In this document: one piece after another, positions 39,041 to 50,100 of the stretch
How positions within the stretch are numbered: the stretch's first letter is position 1
How the letters are laid out: each line of letters begins with the position of its first letter
Assembly (NCBI GenBank): GCA_030849075.1
Contig: JASAOO010003396.1
Coordinates: 1 to 53,564 of the forward strand
Reading direction: 5' to 3'
Length of the DNA stretch: 53,564 nt
From: Zelonia costaricensis
Lineage: Eukaryota > Euglenozoa > Kinetoplastea > Trypanosomatida > Trypanosomatidae
The notes under the pieces: model-generated
The model's input: only the letters and a program-made list of their open reading frames with translations
Databases searched by the model: none
What the model was told of the DNA's origin: nothing
Translations under genes and position numbers: made by a program

Positions 39041-39067
<27 letters not shown>
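39041..39067 (+). repeat. (CA)n microsatellite
   Basis: A perfect 27-base CA run about 330 bases upstream of the PSP1 gene start. Confidence 0.95.
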
Positions 39068-39072
<5 letters not shown>

Positions 39073-39395
39073 AACGTGTTGACGTCACGTCCACGGGAGG
39101 CTCACATAGATCTACGCACAACCCTGCACACTTCCAACACAAGAAGGAAGACAGACACGGACGGGGAAAGAGAGCGCTGAGCGAGGTGGGCGAGTGTGAC
39201 CAAGTGTGCGCGCAACCACACCTGCTGGCAGCGTCGTCTCCGTTCCCCGCCACCTAACACGGGGCCGGTGTGCGCGTGTGTGTGCAGAGAGCGAGGCGTA
39301 CGGCGTCAACTTTCAACACATACACACGCACGCACCATCACCATCACAAGTGTGCACAAGCATCAGCGCGTCCGTGACACGCGCGCGACTGCACC

Positions 39396-42300
39396 ATGTC
39401 GTCTCGTCAGAACAGCAGCAACACCAGCGGCAGTGCCGGCGCTGGCGGCGGTGGTGGCGGTGGCAGTGGCACAAACTCGCGTGGGTCGCCCGGTCGTCAC
39501 GGCAACGCCCGCCGCGGCGGCAACGGCGGCAGCGGGTCGCGTGGCGAGCACTCCCGCACGAGCCCGCGCCGGGACAGCGCCGCAGCGCGTCACGCCAAAC
39601 CGCGAACAGAAGCCGCGTCGACGGCCACGGCGGCGGCCACGGCGGCGGCGACGGCGACGGCGACATCGACGAAGCCGTCGACGCACTCCAAGTCACACAA
39701 CACCGCGAGCGCCGAGGCGCGGCCCAGCACCCGCCGGCGGCACGGCAAGGAGGCCACCCCCGCGGCGGCTCCCGCGGCGCCTGCCCCCGCCCCTGCGGCG
39801 GAGAAGTCGACAGCGGCAGCGACGGCGACTGCAAAGCACACACCGGCGTCGAAGTCCGCGGCGGCAGAGGCGGGAAGCGCAGTGGCCGCGCAGCCGTCCA
39901 ACGCATCCGCGCGCGGCCTCAACGTTTCCTCGCCGGCGTTCATTCCATATCAGTACCTCCAACAGCAGCAGCAGCAGCAGCAGGAGCGCGGTGGCGCTCC
40001 CAACGAGGACGCGGCGTCCTCGCTGCACCTCCTCTCCTTCTCCACCGCGACCTCTCCGCTGCTGTACACCGGTGCGAGCGTCAAAGGGGGCAGCTCCGCG
40101 TCCTCCCCACTCGCCTTCGCCGCGTCGCCGCACGTGATGGCACGCATCGCGGCGGTGCCAACTGTGTCGCCGCTGCTGCCCGCAGCGACGACGCCCACCA
40201 ACGCCGCCGACCCACTCGCCACCGGGCCGACCTTCGCCGCGGTTGTCGCACGCGGCAGCGCGGCGTCGGCTGCGGCTGCGGTGGCGGCTCCGCAGTCCTC
40301 GCATCAGCTGCGCGGCGCCTACGCCCGCGCCACGGCTGCTGCCGCTGCCGCCGCCGCCTCCTCCGCCACGGCACCGTCGCCGGCGGCCACAACGCCGCTG
40401 ATGCAGCCGCAGCCGCAGCCGCAGCACGCCGACACGGCCGTCTCCAGCGCGGCGCCGACACCGCGACCGCAGAGCCTGACGCACCCGCAACCGCCACGCC
40501 GTCCCGCTCGGGAGGCGGCGAGTCGGGGCACGTCGGTCCCCGCCACCACTGCCGCTGTCCCCCCCGTCATGAGCGCGCTGGCCGCGGTGTACGGCCCGTC
40601 CGTGCCCGTCTTTCACCCGCAGTTCATCGACGTCAGCACCGGCGCCACGTCCATGACGCCGCTGGCGCTGCTGCAGGACGCGGCGGCGGAGGCGGCATCC
40701 GCTGAGGAGGCGGAGGCGAGCAGCGCCGGCGGGCTCACGCGGCGCACGGCGACGACGTCACCGCCGCCGCGGCCGCCACCGCTGCGGCAGCCGCGCGCGC
40801 AGCTGGACGAAGGCGTGCCCGCGCACGACGCCGCGCCGTCCCGCCCCGCCTCCGCCCTCGCCACGGCGTCGCAGGCTACGCAGCGCCGCATCGCCGCGTC
40901 GACCGCCGCCGCGCTGGCCAACCAGGATGCGCAGATCATGAGGCAGTCCACGTCGCAGCTCGAGGTGGCCGCTCCTGTGTTGCGCATGTCAGTGCCAGCG
41001 CCGCGTCCACCGTCGTCTCTTCCCGCCGTGGTGACGGCGGCCGCGGACGCGCACTCTGTGGAGGTCAACCCGCAGGAGACACCGAAGCGGCGGTCTCTGC
41101 ACGTTGCCGGTGCGGGCCAGACCGCGCCGGGTGCGGCGGCGATGGCGGCGCACATGGGCACGGCGACGCGGCTGAGCTGTGGCAGCACCGCGTCCACGGT
41201 GGAGCGGCTGCACGCTTGTTTGGCGAGCACGGAGGAGCGCACAGAGGAGGGTTGGGGCCGCACCGGGTCGGTGATGGGCCTCACCGGCTCGCGCGGTCGC
41301 AGCCGCCCGCACGGCGCGCACGCCGACGGCTACGACAACGACGACGACGACCTGTGCGACGGCCACCGCAGCGACATCTTCACGCCCACGCCAACCCCGG
41401 CGAAGGTCCTCGCGGTGGAGGGGTCGCCGTTCATCGCGGCGGCCGCGGCCGACGCGCCGCGCACGTCGGAGACGCACACGCGCGGCCGCTCGCCGTCCCG
41501 CGATGGTCTCGCCGAGTCGACAGCGTCGGCATCCGCCGCCGTCGCCGCAACGCGCACGTCCATCAGCGTCAGCAGCAACGGCGCGGCGCAGCCTCACAAC
41601 GCAAACCTGCAGCGCGCCATGATGCAGCTCATTGCGCACATCCAGACCAACAACGGGAGCAGCGCCGGCAGGCCCAACGTCACAGGCGCGCCGGCCAACC
41701 CTGGCAACAGTCTGAACAGCAGTGCCGTCACCCCGCAGAAGCCCACCGGCCGCGGTGGGGTCGACACGGCGAGCACCGCGACCCCGCGGCCGCACACAAC
41801 GCCGGACGTGGAGCGGGTTCCGTCAGCGCGGCCGAGCGCCACGAAGAGCGCGGCGAGCCGCATCATCACGACCATCATCCACACCCCCAACGCGACGACC
41901 TCGGCGCACCACACCGGTGACATCAACACGAGCACCGCGGCGGTGGAGAAGGGGGTCGTGCGGGGAGCTCCGACGAAGGGGGCGCAGCGGTCGCTGGCGA
42001 GCTGCCTCGAGGCCATCGCCGCCCCCGCGCACGCCGAGCAGAGCCGCATCTCCTTCGTCGACCCCGCGGCGCGGGGCCGGGGCTTCGAGACGCCGCCGGC
42101 GCCGCAGCCGCGCCTCTCCTCCCCCGCGTCGTCGACGCACACCACCGCGCCGATGCCCGTGCCGCGCTCGCAGCGCCGCGCGCCCAAGTCGATGGTGACA
42201 GGCCCCACGCCGTCGGCTGCTGGTGCCGGTGCTGGGGCGGCGGCACACACCAGCCACAACAACAACAGCGGCGCCGCGGCAGCCGTGTGCGGCGGGTCTA

Positions 42301-42929
42301 TGCTGACCAACGCCGCGAACCCGAGCAGCGCCGTTGCTGCGGCGGCAGCCGAGATGCACGTGTCTCTCACGTCGCCTGGGACGCGTTACGCGGTGATGCT
42401 GGAGGGGCACATGAGCCGCCGTGTCACCGCGATGTCGGCCACGCCGCTGAAGAGCGGGGTGTGCGTGCTGTTCGAGGAGGACCGCGGCATCGACATGGGC
42501 CGCGTGGTGCAGTGCGACCTGCTGTCCGGCGCCGACGCAGCCGCCACCATCTCCACTCTGGCCTCTGCCACGTCGCCGCTCAGTCGCAAGGACCGGCCCG
42601 CGCCGGTGCTGCGGCCCGCGACGGCGGAGGAGGAGTACCGCTGGCTGTACGCGGATGTGCGGGAGGCGGAGGGGACGCTGGAGCCGTGCCGCGAGGCGGC
42701 TGCACGGCTTGGGCTGCCTGTGAAGGTGGTTGCCGCGGTCTACCAGTTTAACAGGGCCAAGCTCACCTTCTACTACGAGAGCCCGACCCGGGTCGACTTC
42801 CGCCCGCTGCTGCCCTCGCTCTTCTCCCGCTTCCACTGCCGCATCTGGATGGCGCGGATGGAGACGCCGGACATGGCGGGCGGCGTCGACGACGCCGCCA
42901 TCGGGAGCGCGACGCAGCTCCGCGTGTGA
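39396..42929 (+). CDS. PSP1-domain protein with a very long disordered N-terminal region
   Basis: A 1177-residue protein. Residues 1-990 are almost entirely low complexity (Ala, Ser, Thr, Pro, Gly), with a Gln run near 188-195 (QQQQQQQQ), an RSRP-type basic patch and scattered short helices. The C-terminal part (about 990-1165) is ordered and matches the PSP1 C-terminal domain: DMGRVVQCDLL, AEEEYRWLYADVREAEG, and the diagnostic YQFNRAKLTFYYESPTRVDFRPLLPSLFSRF followed by RIWM. PSP1 domains occur in yeast Psp1 (a suppressor of DNA polymerase alpha defects), in bacterial YaaT-type proteins and in many trypanosomatid proteins; the biochemical role is not settled, though several trypanosomatid members are linked to RNA regulation. 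The ATG at 39396 (MSSRQNSSNTSG) is the first in frame, and G/C third-position bias starts there. Confidence 0.87.
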   Translation: MSSRQNSSNTSGSAGAGGGGGGGSGTNSRGSPGRHGNARRGGNGGSGSRGEHSRTSPRRDSAAARHAKPRTEAASTATAAATAAATATATSTKPSTHSKSHNTASAEARPSTRRRHGKEATPAAAPAAPAPAPAAEKSTAAATATAKHTPASKSAAAEAGSAVAAQPSNASARGLNVSSPAFIPYQYLQQQQQQQQERGGAPNEDAASSLHLLSFSTATSPLLYTGASVKGGSSASSPLAFAASPHVMARIAAVPTVSPLLPAATTPTNAADPLATGPTFAAVVARGSAASAAAAVAAPQSSHQLRGAYARATAAAAAAAASSATAPSPAATTPLMQPQPQPQHADTAVSSAAPTPRPQSLTHPQPPRRPAREAASRGTSVPATTAAVPPVMSALAAVYGPSVPVFHPQFIDVSTGATSMTPLALLQDAAAEAASAEEAEASSAGGLTRRTATTSPPPRPPPLRQPRAQLDEGVPAHDAAPSRPASALATASQATQRRIAASTAAALANQDAQIMRQSTSQLEVAAPVLRMSVPAPRPPSSLPAVVTAAADAHSVEVNPQETPKRRSLHVAGAGQTAPGAAAMAAHMGTATRLSCGSTASTVERLHACLASTEERTEEGWGRTGSVMGLTGSRGRSRPHGAHADGYDNDDDDLCDGHRSDIFTPTPTPAKVLAVEGSPFIAAAAADAPRTSETHTRGRSPSRDGLAESTASASAAVAATRTSISVSSNGAAQPHNANLQRAMMQLIAHIQTNNGSSAGRPNVTGAPANPGNSLNSSAVTPQKPTGRGGVDTASTATPRPHTTPDVERVPSARPSATKSAASRIITTIIHTPNATTSAHHTGDINTSTAAVEKGVVRGAPTKGAQRSLASCLEAIAAPAHAEQSRISFVDPAARGRGFETPPAPQPRLSSPASSTHTTAPMPVPRSQRRAPKSMVTGPTPSAAGAGAGAAAHTSHNNNSGAAAAVCGGSMLTNAANPSSAVAAAAAEMHVSLTSPGTRYAVMLEGHMSRRVTAMSATPLKSGVCVLFEEDRGIDMGRVVQCDLLSGADAAATISTLASATSPLSRKDRPAPVLRPATAEEEYRWLYADVREAEGTLEPCREAAARLGLPVKVVAAVYQFNRAKLTFYYESPTRVDFRPLLPSLFSRFHCRIWMARMETPDMAGGVDDAAIGSATQLRV

Positions 42930-43916
42930 CGGCTCGTGGCGAGAGGTGTCGAGACGCGCCGGTTGTTGTCGATGCCGCGTGTGTTTGTGTGGTTGTCTTC
43001 TTCTTTGGCATGTTGCGTGTGAGGAGTTCGGCCTCCGACGTCCGGGGTGCGCCAGTGGTGTCTTTACCGTTGCGTTGCTTGTCCGGCCATCGCCCTCGCT
43101 CACACCCTCTTCCCGCGCCCCGCTTCTCACGCACCGTCGCTCCGCGCTTCTTGGCACGGATGGCGAGCGAGGGCGGGTGTGTGTGTGTGTGTGTGAGGGA
43201 GGGAGGGTGGGAGTGCCGCGCAGTCTTGTTCCTGCCTGCTCTGAGATGCAGCGTTGTGGTGCCCTTGTCCCTCTTTTCTTTTTTCGTCTCTTTGTGTTCA
43301 CAGGAAAGGCGGCCACGCCCCGTCCGATGCGCGCGACGGTGCGTGTGCGTCTGCCTCTCCGGCAAACACAGTTGAGTCGACGTTCGCTTCTAGTTATCTT
43401 GTTATGCTGTTCCTTCATCGCTCCACTCTTGCTTCTTCTCCTCTCCCTCTCTCCACTCCAGCGCATTGGCCGGCCCCGGCCGCCGCTGTGCAGTGCACGC
43501 CGCGTGGACGCACGTGCTGTGTGGACGTGGCGAGCGTGTTCGTCGATCTCGTGATCACGTCACGGGTGGAAGAGGGAGAAGGCTTACGTTCGCAGCGTTT
43601 TACTGTACATTTGACTTGACTTTCACGCGGGTGTGACTTGCCGGTGCTGGGGTCTGTGTTGATGAGGTTCGCTGGACGCTGCGAGCTGCACGAGTGTGCC
43701 CCCCCCCCTCCGTCCCTTGTGTGTGCGGGTTTGTGTCTCGCCGTTATCTCTCGTCTTTCCCTTCCTTGTTGTGCGTGTGGGTGTGTGGGGCGCGCCCTTC
43801 GAGTCGTTTCACGCCGCTGTCGCTGCTTTGCTGGCGCACGAGGCGGGCAGAGGGTGTGTGCGCGCACATCTGTGCGTGTGTGTGTGTGCTCCTTTTGGCC
43901 GTGTCTGTCTTCTTCT

Positions 43917-43936
43917 CTGTCTGTCTGTCTGTCTGT
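43917..43936 (+). repeat. (CTGT)5 microsatellite
   Basis: Five perfect tetranucleotide units, followed closely by the GT runs at 43945-43994. Confidence 0.95.
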
Positions 43937-43944
43937 TTGCCGCC

Positions 43945-43994
43945 GTGTGTGTGTGTGTGTGTGTGTGTCTGTGTGTGGTTGTGTGTGTGTGTGC
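43945..43994 (+). repeat. (GT)n microsatellite, interrupted
   Basis: GT run 43945-43968, then GT-rich sequence with short interruptions to about 43994, about 1 kb downstream of the PSP1 gene stop. Confidence 0.9.
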
Positions 43995-44390
43995 TCGCGC
44001 ACCCTGCACCATGGGACTCGCCCCTTTGCGCCTGCTCCGCCTCCCTCCACTCCCCATGTCTTTCCCCACCTCACCACCGCTTCCCCGTTCCTCATCACCT
44101 CGTCCCCCCCCCCCCACCTCCGCTCTGCGTTCTTATCTTGCCGCTGTCTTTCAGCCACGGCCTCCTTTGTGCCTTGACGCGCATGCAGGTGTGCTGGTGC
44201 GCGCTTGTGGGCGGGTGGTTTGCCGTGCGCGTGGGTGTCGTGGACCGCATCAGCGTGCTGTCCGTGATGGAGCAGCTTTGACGCGGCCGCGCCCTCGCAT
44301 CCACCTCCGCCCCGCTTCACCCCCCTCGCCACCCCCCCTCCAGTTCCTCTCCCGCCTTCAAGAGCGACAGCGGCTTTGTATCTGTGGGGT

Positions 44391-44407
44391 GTATGTATGT
44401 ATGTATG
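44391..44407 (+). repeat. (GTAT)4 microsatellite
   Basis: Four GTAT units plus one base, followed by GT-rich sequence up to about 44470. Confidence 0.95.
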
Positions 44408-45681
44408 CGTGTTGATGTGTGTGTGTGTGTTTGGGTGTGTTTGTGTATTGATGTGTGTGTTTGGGTGTGTGCGCGAGGGCTGCACCGGGTGCATCGGTGG
44501 CGGCTCCAGCATTGTTGACGTTGTTTGACCTCTCTCACTCGCGCGTCTTCTACTGGCCCTTCACCCGTGGCCTCCCACGCGACCCAAGGGGGCGTGTCTG
44601 CGAAGAAGTGGGGGGAGGGGAGGCTGCGGTGGCACGGCGGACGAGACCCTCGACGGCCTCTTCCCCTTCCTTCTCCGCCCATCGTCTTCCACCACGCTCC
44701 CATGTGGGTGCGCACGCGGGGTGGGAGGAGGCGCAGATCGCCTTCACTGTCGACGGGCACCGCGAGCGCAGTAGGGAGGGGGTGGGACGTCGGAGGAGGG
44801 GGCGTGGAGCATGACCGCCGCCCTCCCCCCCTCCCCCTCGTCTGATGTACAGAAGGAACAGACGCGAACACGCACGCACGCACACTGGCGATGGCGTAGT
44901 CAAGACCTACTTCCTCTCTCTCTATACGCACATGTACACGCAAAACCCACAGACACACAGAGAAGCGCCCGATAGTGCGCCACGTGATGCGCGTCGGGCC
45001 CGTCCAGTTCGCTGGCGTCGCACACGGCTCGAGCTGTGCTCCCCCGTCTTCTTTTCCTTTAGCCGTCTCGCGTGTGTGCGCCCCGCGGGGGTGGAGGTGG
45101 CGCGTGACGCAGAGCGAAGGGCGAGGCGGCGTGCATCACGAGAGGGAGGGTGGGAAGCGTCAGCGAGTCGGTAGGGGGGAGGGGCAGGAGCACGGCTCGC
45201 CGTCTTTCCCACCAGATCCACACATCAAGCCCGCTTGTCCCTCACTGCTGCGTGCTTCCACGCGCCACGTCCCGTCATCCCTTCAAGTCTCCACGAGCTC
45301 CCCCTCCCCCTCCCCCGCTGCACATCCCGTACTCGCACGCGTGGTGCCGTCAGGTGATCGTCGTGTTGCTTTTGGCTTTCTTTTCTGTTTGATGTTTGTG
45401 CGTTGTGAGGTTGATGTGGGTGGCCGCTGCTTTCCAAACCTCCCTCCCCCCTCCCCCCTTTCAGGTCCTGACCCACAACCCCATCCTGCCGTCGTACCTT
45501 CGATTTTGGTGTGGCTCTGTTCTCCTCCTCTCCCCCCTTTCCCCCCGCACCTCCGTCTTCTTCCTTTATCACCATAGATACACACACAGGGTTGGCCGAG
45601 GCCACGCACCGCACCCAAGAGGAGGTGACGCGGCGTGCGCACGCAACTGCAGGTTGGCGCAGACGCACACACCCACCCATC

Positions 45682-45689
<8 letters not shown>

Positions 45690-45712
<23 letters not shown>
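45690..45712 (+). repeat. (CA)n microsatellite
   Basis: A 23-base CA run preceded by CCCA units (45671-45690) in the gene-free region. Confidence 0.95.
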
Positions 45713-47003
45713 TCAATGGAGTGCACGTGCACGTGCCTCGCCCACGGGCGCCACAACAGATGTGCACGCAGCTCACGGTTCATGAAACCACACAAGCGTG
45801 AGAGGCTGGAGACACCCCGCGGTTAACCTCCGCCTCCTCTCTCTCCCTCCACCTCGTGCGCCTCGACTGAGTGCAGAGCAGCTCTGTGTGTGTGTGTGTG
45901 TGTTTGCCGATGTGTTTCTCACTCTTGTCCGTCCTTGAAGTGCCCAACCCATGCGTGTGAGTGGGTGCCGCACCGGCGTTGCTGCCGTGGTGGCTGCATC
46001 CCCCCCGTTCTTCCTCAGCCCGTAGCTCCCCGCACGCGCCGACGCCGCCGTCGCGGTCGTCAACACCACCGCCGTCGTCGCGTCGTCGCTCCTCCCCCCT
46101 CCCTTCCTGCCTTTGCATCCACAAGACTGATGTGGTGCGCTGTCGGTTGATGTGGGCCTTGCCCTGTTCCCCCCTCCCCCCTTTGCCCTTCCTCTTGTAC
46201 CCGCCGAAACCGAAAAAAAGAAAGAAACAAGAGTCGAGACGGGACGCAACACGTGTCGCACGCTGTCGGCGTGTGGGCGGTAGGGGGCGTGCTCGCGCGA
46301 ACCCGCCGCCTTCGCACTCACACACATGCACACATGCACACATGCACACGCACGCCCGCTCGTATCTGCTTGCGCCCGCACGTGATTTGCCGCTGTGTGT
46401 GTGTGTTTGTGTGTGTGTGGGTTTGGGAGGAGGCGCGCGGTGACCCTTCCCCCCTTCCGGACACACGACCGAGTGCGCTCATGGGGTCTGCAAGCCCCGG
46501 AAGATACGGAGCGCGCCACAGGCCCTGCGCCATGTGCGTCGTGCCACCCCCACCCCCACCCTTTCCGCACATCTGCTTGCCAGCAATGGCGCAGGCCACA
46601 CTCCCCTCCTTGCGTGCCCGCCCTGCGGCGCGTACACGCGCAGACGTACACGACGCATCTCCTCAAGGGTGCGGGGCACGCGGTACGGCATAATGCCCGC
46701 GCACCTGCGCAACCCTCCACCCCCTTCCGCCGCCACACCCTCCTACGCGCCCTCCCCACTTCTCGCTTCCCTGCGGCTCCTCCACATGCAGGGAAGAGAC
46801 AGGACACACACGGTCGCTACCAGGCACGCGCGTAGACGTGCACGCGATCGACATCCCCCCCTCCTCGCTCCCTCACCACCCTCCTCACGCTTACACCACG
46901 CCAGGAACGTGCCGCAGCTGCAGCTGCCCGACTGCATCGCGCGCTCGCGTCTCTCTCGCTCGCCTCGCTCCGCCTGGACTTATTCGTTTCTCGTAGATCC
47001 GCC

Positions 47004-47033
47004 ATTCTCCTTCTTCCCCCCCTCCCCCCTCAG
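47004..47033 (+). promoter_or_regulatory. Predicted spliced-leader acceptor of the kinesin gene
   Basis: A nearly pure C/T tract of about 28 bases ends in CCCCTCAG (AG at 47032-47033). The leader would be 110 bases to the ATG at 47144. Confidence 0.65.
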
Positions 47034-47143
47034 TCCATACATCACGTGTTCCCGCGAACGAGTTGGCCAAGACGCGACACCTGCGTCACGCATACATCCG
47101 CTGTTAGACTTCACCTGCATTCGTCCAGGAAACGGGGCCCGTG

Positions 47144-50100
47144 ATGCGCAGTGCCTCGTGCAATACGGCGCGGAGTGGCCGTGAGCGACACAAGCGCACA
47201 CACGTCGTGGTGCGGTCGCCGTCCTCGTCCAGCCCGCGCCACAGCCCCCCGGAGCCGGAGGCCATCGCCGTCGATCACGGCGACATCACCGTTGCCGACA
47301 CCCGCAGCGGCGACCGCTTTCACTTGACCGTGACGCTGCAGGCGCCGGGCCACGCCCTGACAACAGTGACCCACCGCGCGCTGCAGCGCACCGTTCGCGG
47401 TCTGCTTCAGCGCCGCGCTCCTGCCGCGGGGAGTGCATCAGCGTCTTCCGTGCAGCTCACAATTGATGGCGTCGTGTTGAGTGAAAGCGGGACCGTCACA
47501 GTGCCCAATGGAGCCGTAGTTGAGGTGCACCGCACCGCACATGGGCGCCGCTCGCTGAGCTCTGCGGTGGCACCGTCGGAGCGCGAGGTGTCAATCCGCT
47601 CTCCGCCTCACGACACAACGCGCACGGGGCCGAGGCGTGCGGCACCGCAGCGCAACAAGTCGGCGAGCCCCCCGCACACCGTGGCCACTGCCAACGCAAG
47701 AGCAGCAATCGCCACTAAGAGACTGGCCTCTCCTTGCTCTCCTGCTGCTGCTGCTGCTGCTGCATCGCCACCCACTCGCCGCCTGCCCCTGCGTCGCGCA
47801 GCAGACACGCGCTCGGTCAGCCGCCGCCTGCCCACGAGTCCCGGCAGCGACGCCGCTGCACACGTGCACCCCAGCGCCACCAGCACAGCGCACACCAGCA
47901 AGGGTCTGCGCCGCGGCCCTGCGGGCAAGGATGCTTCATCCACCGCCACCTCGCCACACGACTTTGAAGTGATGAAGCCCCAAGCCGCCTTCGCAGCTTC
48001 ACATTCGCCGACCGCCACCGGCAGCAGTCGTGGCGGCGGCGCACACACCACATCGACGGGAACGAGCAACACGTGTGCGGGGCACCGCTCCGTGTCGCCC
48101 ATCCAGCATACCGCCAGTGTGCGCTCTGCCAACGACGCACAGCCGCCCCCACGGCAGGAGCAGCCACTGCGTCCTGCGTCCTCGAGCCGCCACGGCAGCT
48201 TCAGCGACGACGCGCACGAGGGCACGCGTGACCGCACGCCCACCGAGTCCTACAGCGCCGACACCACCGCCCTCTCGTCGGGGGACTCCACCACCGGGCC
48301 GGGCGATGGCGCCGCGGCACCACGAGCGACACCGGACATGCCGTCGCCGCCCGCACACGCCTCACCGACGCCGCGGCTCCCTCGCGCCGAGCACGCCGCG
48401 CTGCAGACGGCAGAGCAGACGGTCACCACGGCGGCACACGAAGCACAGCGGCTGCCGCTGACGTCGCAGGAGGTGTACGCGGCGCAGCGCAGCGCCATCG
48501 CTGCCGCCGCCGCAGCGGAGCAGCGCCGCGTGCTGACGCGATTGCAGCACCACTGCCGTGCGCTCGAGGAGGAGAAGCGGGCCCTGCTCACGACGCGGCT
48601 GGCGGCGTTGAAAGCGCAGGAGTCCGCCGTCCGGCTGCGCACGCTGCGAGCGGCGCAGGAGGCGGCGGCCACCGCGGAGGCGGACGACGTGCGCGTGCGG
48701 CTTGGCGAGCACCGCGATGCGCTGCTGTCGCGCTGGCTGCGTGTCCTGCACGCCCACGCCCGCGCCCACTACGCCATGCCCACGCCGCTGCTGCGCGAGC
48801 TCGAGGATGAGGGGGACGGGCTCACGCTGCACTGCCTGTCCAGCATTGCGGCACATCACACGCAGCGAGCGCGGCTGCAGGCACTGCGGCAGCAGCGCGT
48901 GCTGCAGGAGACGGCGGTGGCGCGGCTGCGCTGGGAGGCGCACGTGCGCCGCTGCACCGCCGAGGAGGGGCGCGGGTGTCTCCGGGTTGTGGCGCAGCTG
49001 CGGCCCCCGAGCCGTCGCGCGTGGCTGCCGGCGTCCGTTGTCGCGTCTGGCGCAGTGGCGGAGATGGACGGCGGCTACGCAGTGCGCGTCGTGCCGGCTG
49101 CGACTGCTGCGGCGTCGATGCGCGAGGTGGAGCTGGTCGACCCGCCGCGGAACGTGCGCCGCCGCTACACGGTGTGGGCCGCGTACGACGCTGCCGCCGC
49201 GCCGTCGCCCACCCGCGGGGCCGCGACTGCGCCCCCTCCGTCACCACCACTGCCACCACTACCACAGCAGCTCTTCAAGGAGCAGCTGCAGCCGCTGCTG
49301 GCGCACATGTGCCGCACCGGGCAGCATGTCGCCGTTCTCGCTTTTGGGGCAGTGGGCAGCGGCAAGACGCACACACTCCTCGGCCCCCGCGCCATCGCGC
49401 TGCCGCCTGCGTCGGCGTCGACCACGCCAGCCGGCAAGCCCCGCACGGCAGCCGTATCACCACCCGCACCCGCGACAGGCGCGCGTCTCGACGCACGCAG
49501 CAGCAGCAGCAGCAGCAGCGACCTGGACACGTACGACAGCGCGGGCGACAGCGGCGGCGTGAACGGCGACAACGACGTGACACCGCCGACTGGCATCACG
49601 CGGGCGGGGCCGCAGGAGCCGCTGGGCATCACGCGGTGCCTTGACCCGGCCGACGCGGCGGTGGAGGCGGCAGTGATGCAGTCCGTCGCAGCCGCGGAGG
49701 CGGCGGTGCGACAGCGGCACGTCGACGCCCGCGACGCCTGCGAGGAGCGTGAGTGGCGGACGCAGGCCGGCATCACAACGGAGGACGGGCTGCTGCCGCG
49801 CGCAGTGGCGTGGCTGACGGCGCACCTGCGCGATGCCGCCCCTCGCGGCGCGGTGGGGACGGCTGACACGGCGGTGGTGGAGTCGCTTCGCATGTCCATG
49901 TATGAGGTGTACGACGATCACGTTTACGACCTGCTGCCGACCCCGCCACCCGCTGGCGCGAAGGGCAGCAGCGACGACGGCAAGCCGGCGTGGGCGGCGC
50001 GGCCGCGCTGGAACCCCGGCTGGCTGCCCGGACCGCATGTGAAGAACAGCAACCCGGAGCAGCTCACGGAGCTGCAGCTGGAGCTGGCGCCGGCGTCCAC

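Larger units (their letters stand above)
37402..39395 (+). other. 2-kb intergenic region with repeated splice-type modules
   Basis: About 2 kb. The first 1 kb is mixed with GT-rich patches (for example 37926-37946) and no tract. From 38410 there are three successive modules of pyrimidine-rich sequence, a CA run, then AG (AGs at 38624-38625, 38867-38868 and about 39102). A perfect 10-base near-tandem (ACACGCAGAC/T, three units) lies at 38861-38890. Open frames here are repeat translations. Confidence 0.7.
42930..47143 (+). other. 4.2-kb gene-free region
   Basis: The longest stretch without a supported gene. GT-rich patches recur (43177-43194, 43861-43890, 43945-43994, 44414-44476, 45886-45903, 46396-46418) among C/T-rich segments; CA runs lie at 45690-45712 and near 46320-46350. 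(CTGT)5 and (GTAT)n arrays are present. Open frames in both strands translate to Cys/Val, His/Thr or Arg-rich runs. Several good pyrimidine tract plus AG sites exist, so a short coding or noncoding spliced transcript may be missed. Nothing resembling tRNA or snoRNA was found by eye. Confidence 0.6.

Noticed and set aside
38592..39067. Regularly spaced CA runs considered as a CRISPR-like array
   Set aside because: Simple dinucleotide repeats with no conserved palindromic unit or unique spacers, in a eukaryotic genome.
41823..43466. Minus-strand open frame of 547 residues across the end of the PSP1 gene
   Set aside because: It covers the conserved PSP1 domain in antisense and runs into CA-repeat translation; no independent evidence.
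44183..44281. Possible 32-residue small protein beginning MQVCWCALVGGW
   Set aside because: Somewhat hydrophobic and ATG-initiated, but too short and with no conservation evidence; could be real only if ribosome profiling shows it.
43415..44512. Minus-strand open frame of 365 residues in the 4.2-kb gap
   Set aside because: Mostly His/Thr runs from GT repeats read in antisense; no third-position bias and no domain.
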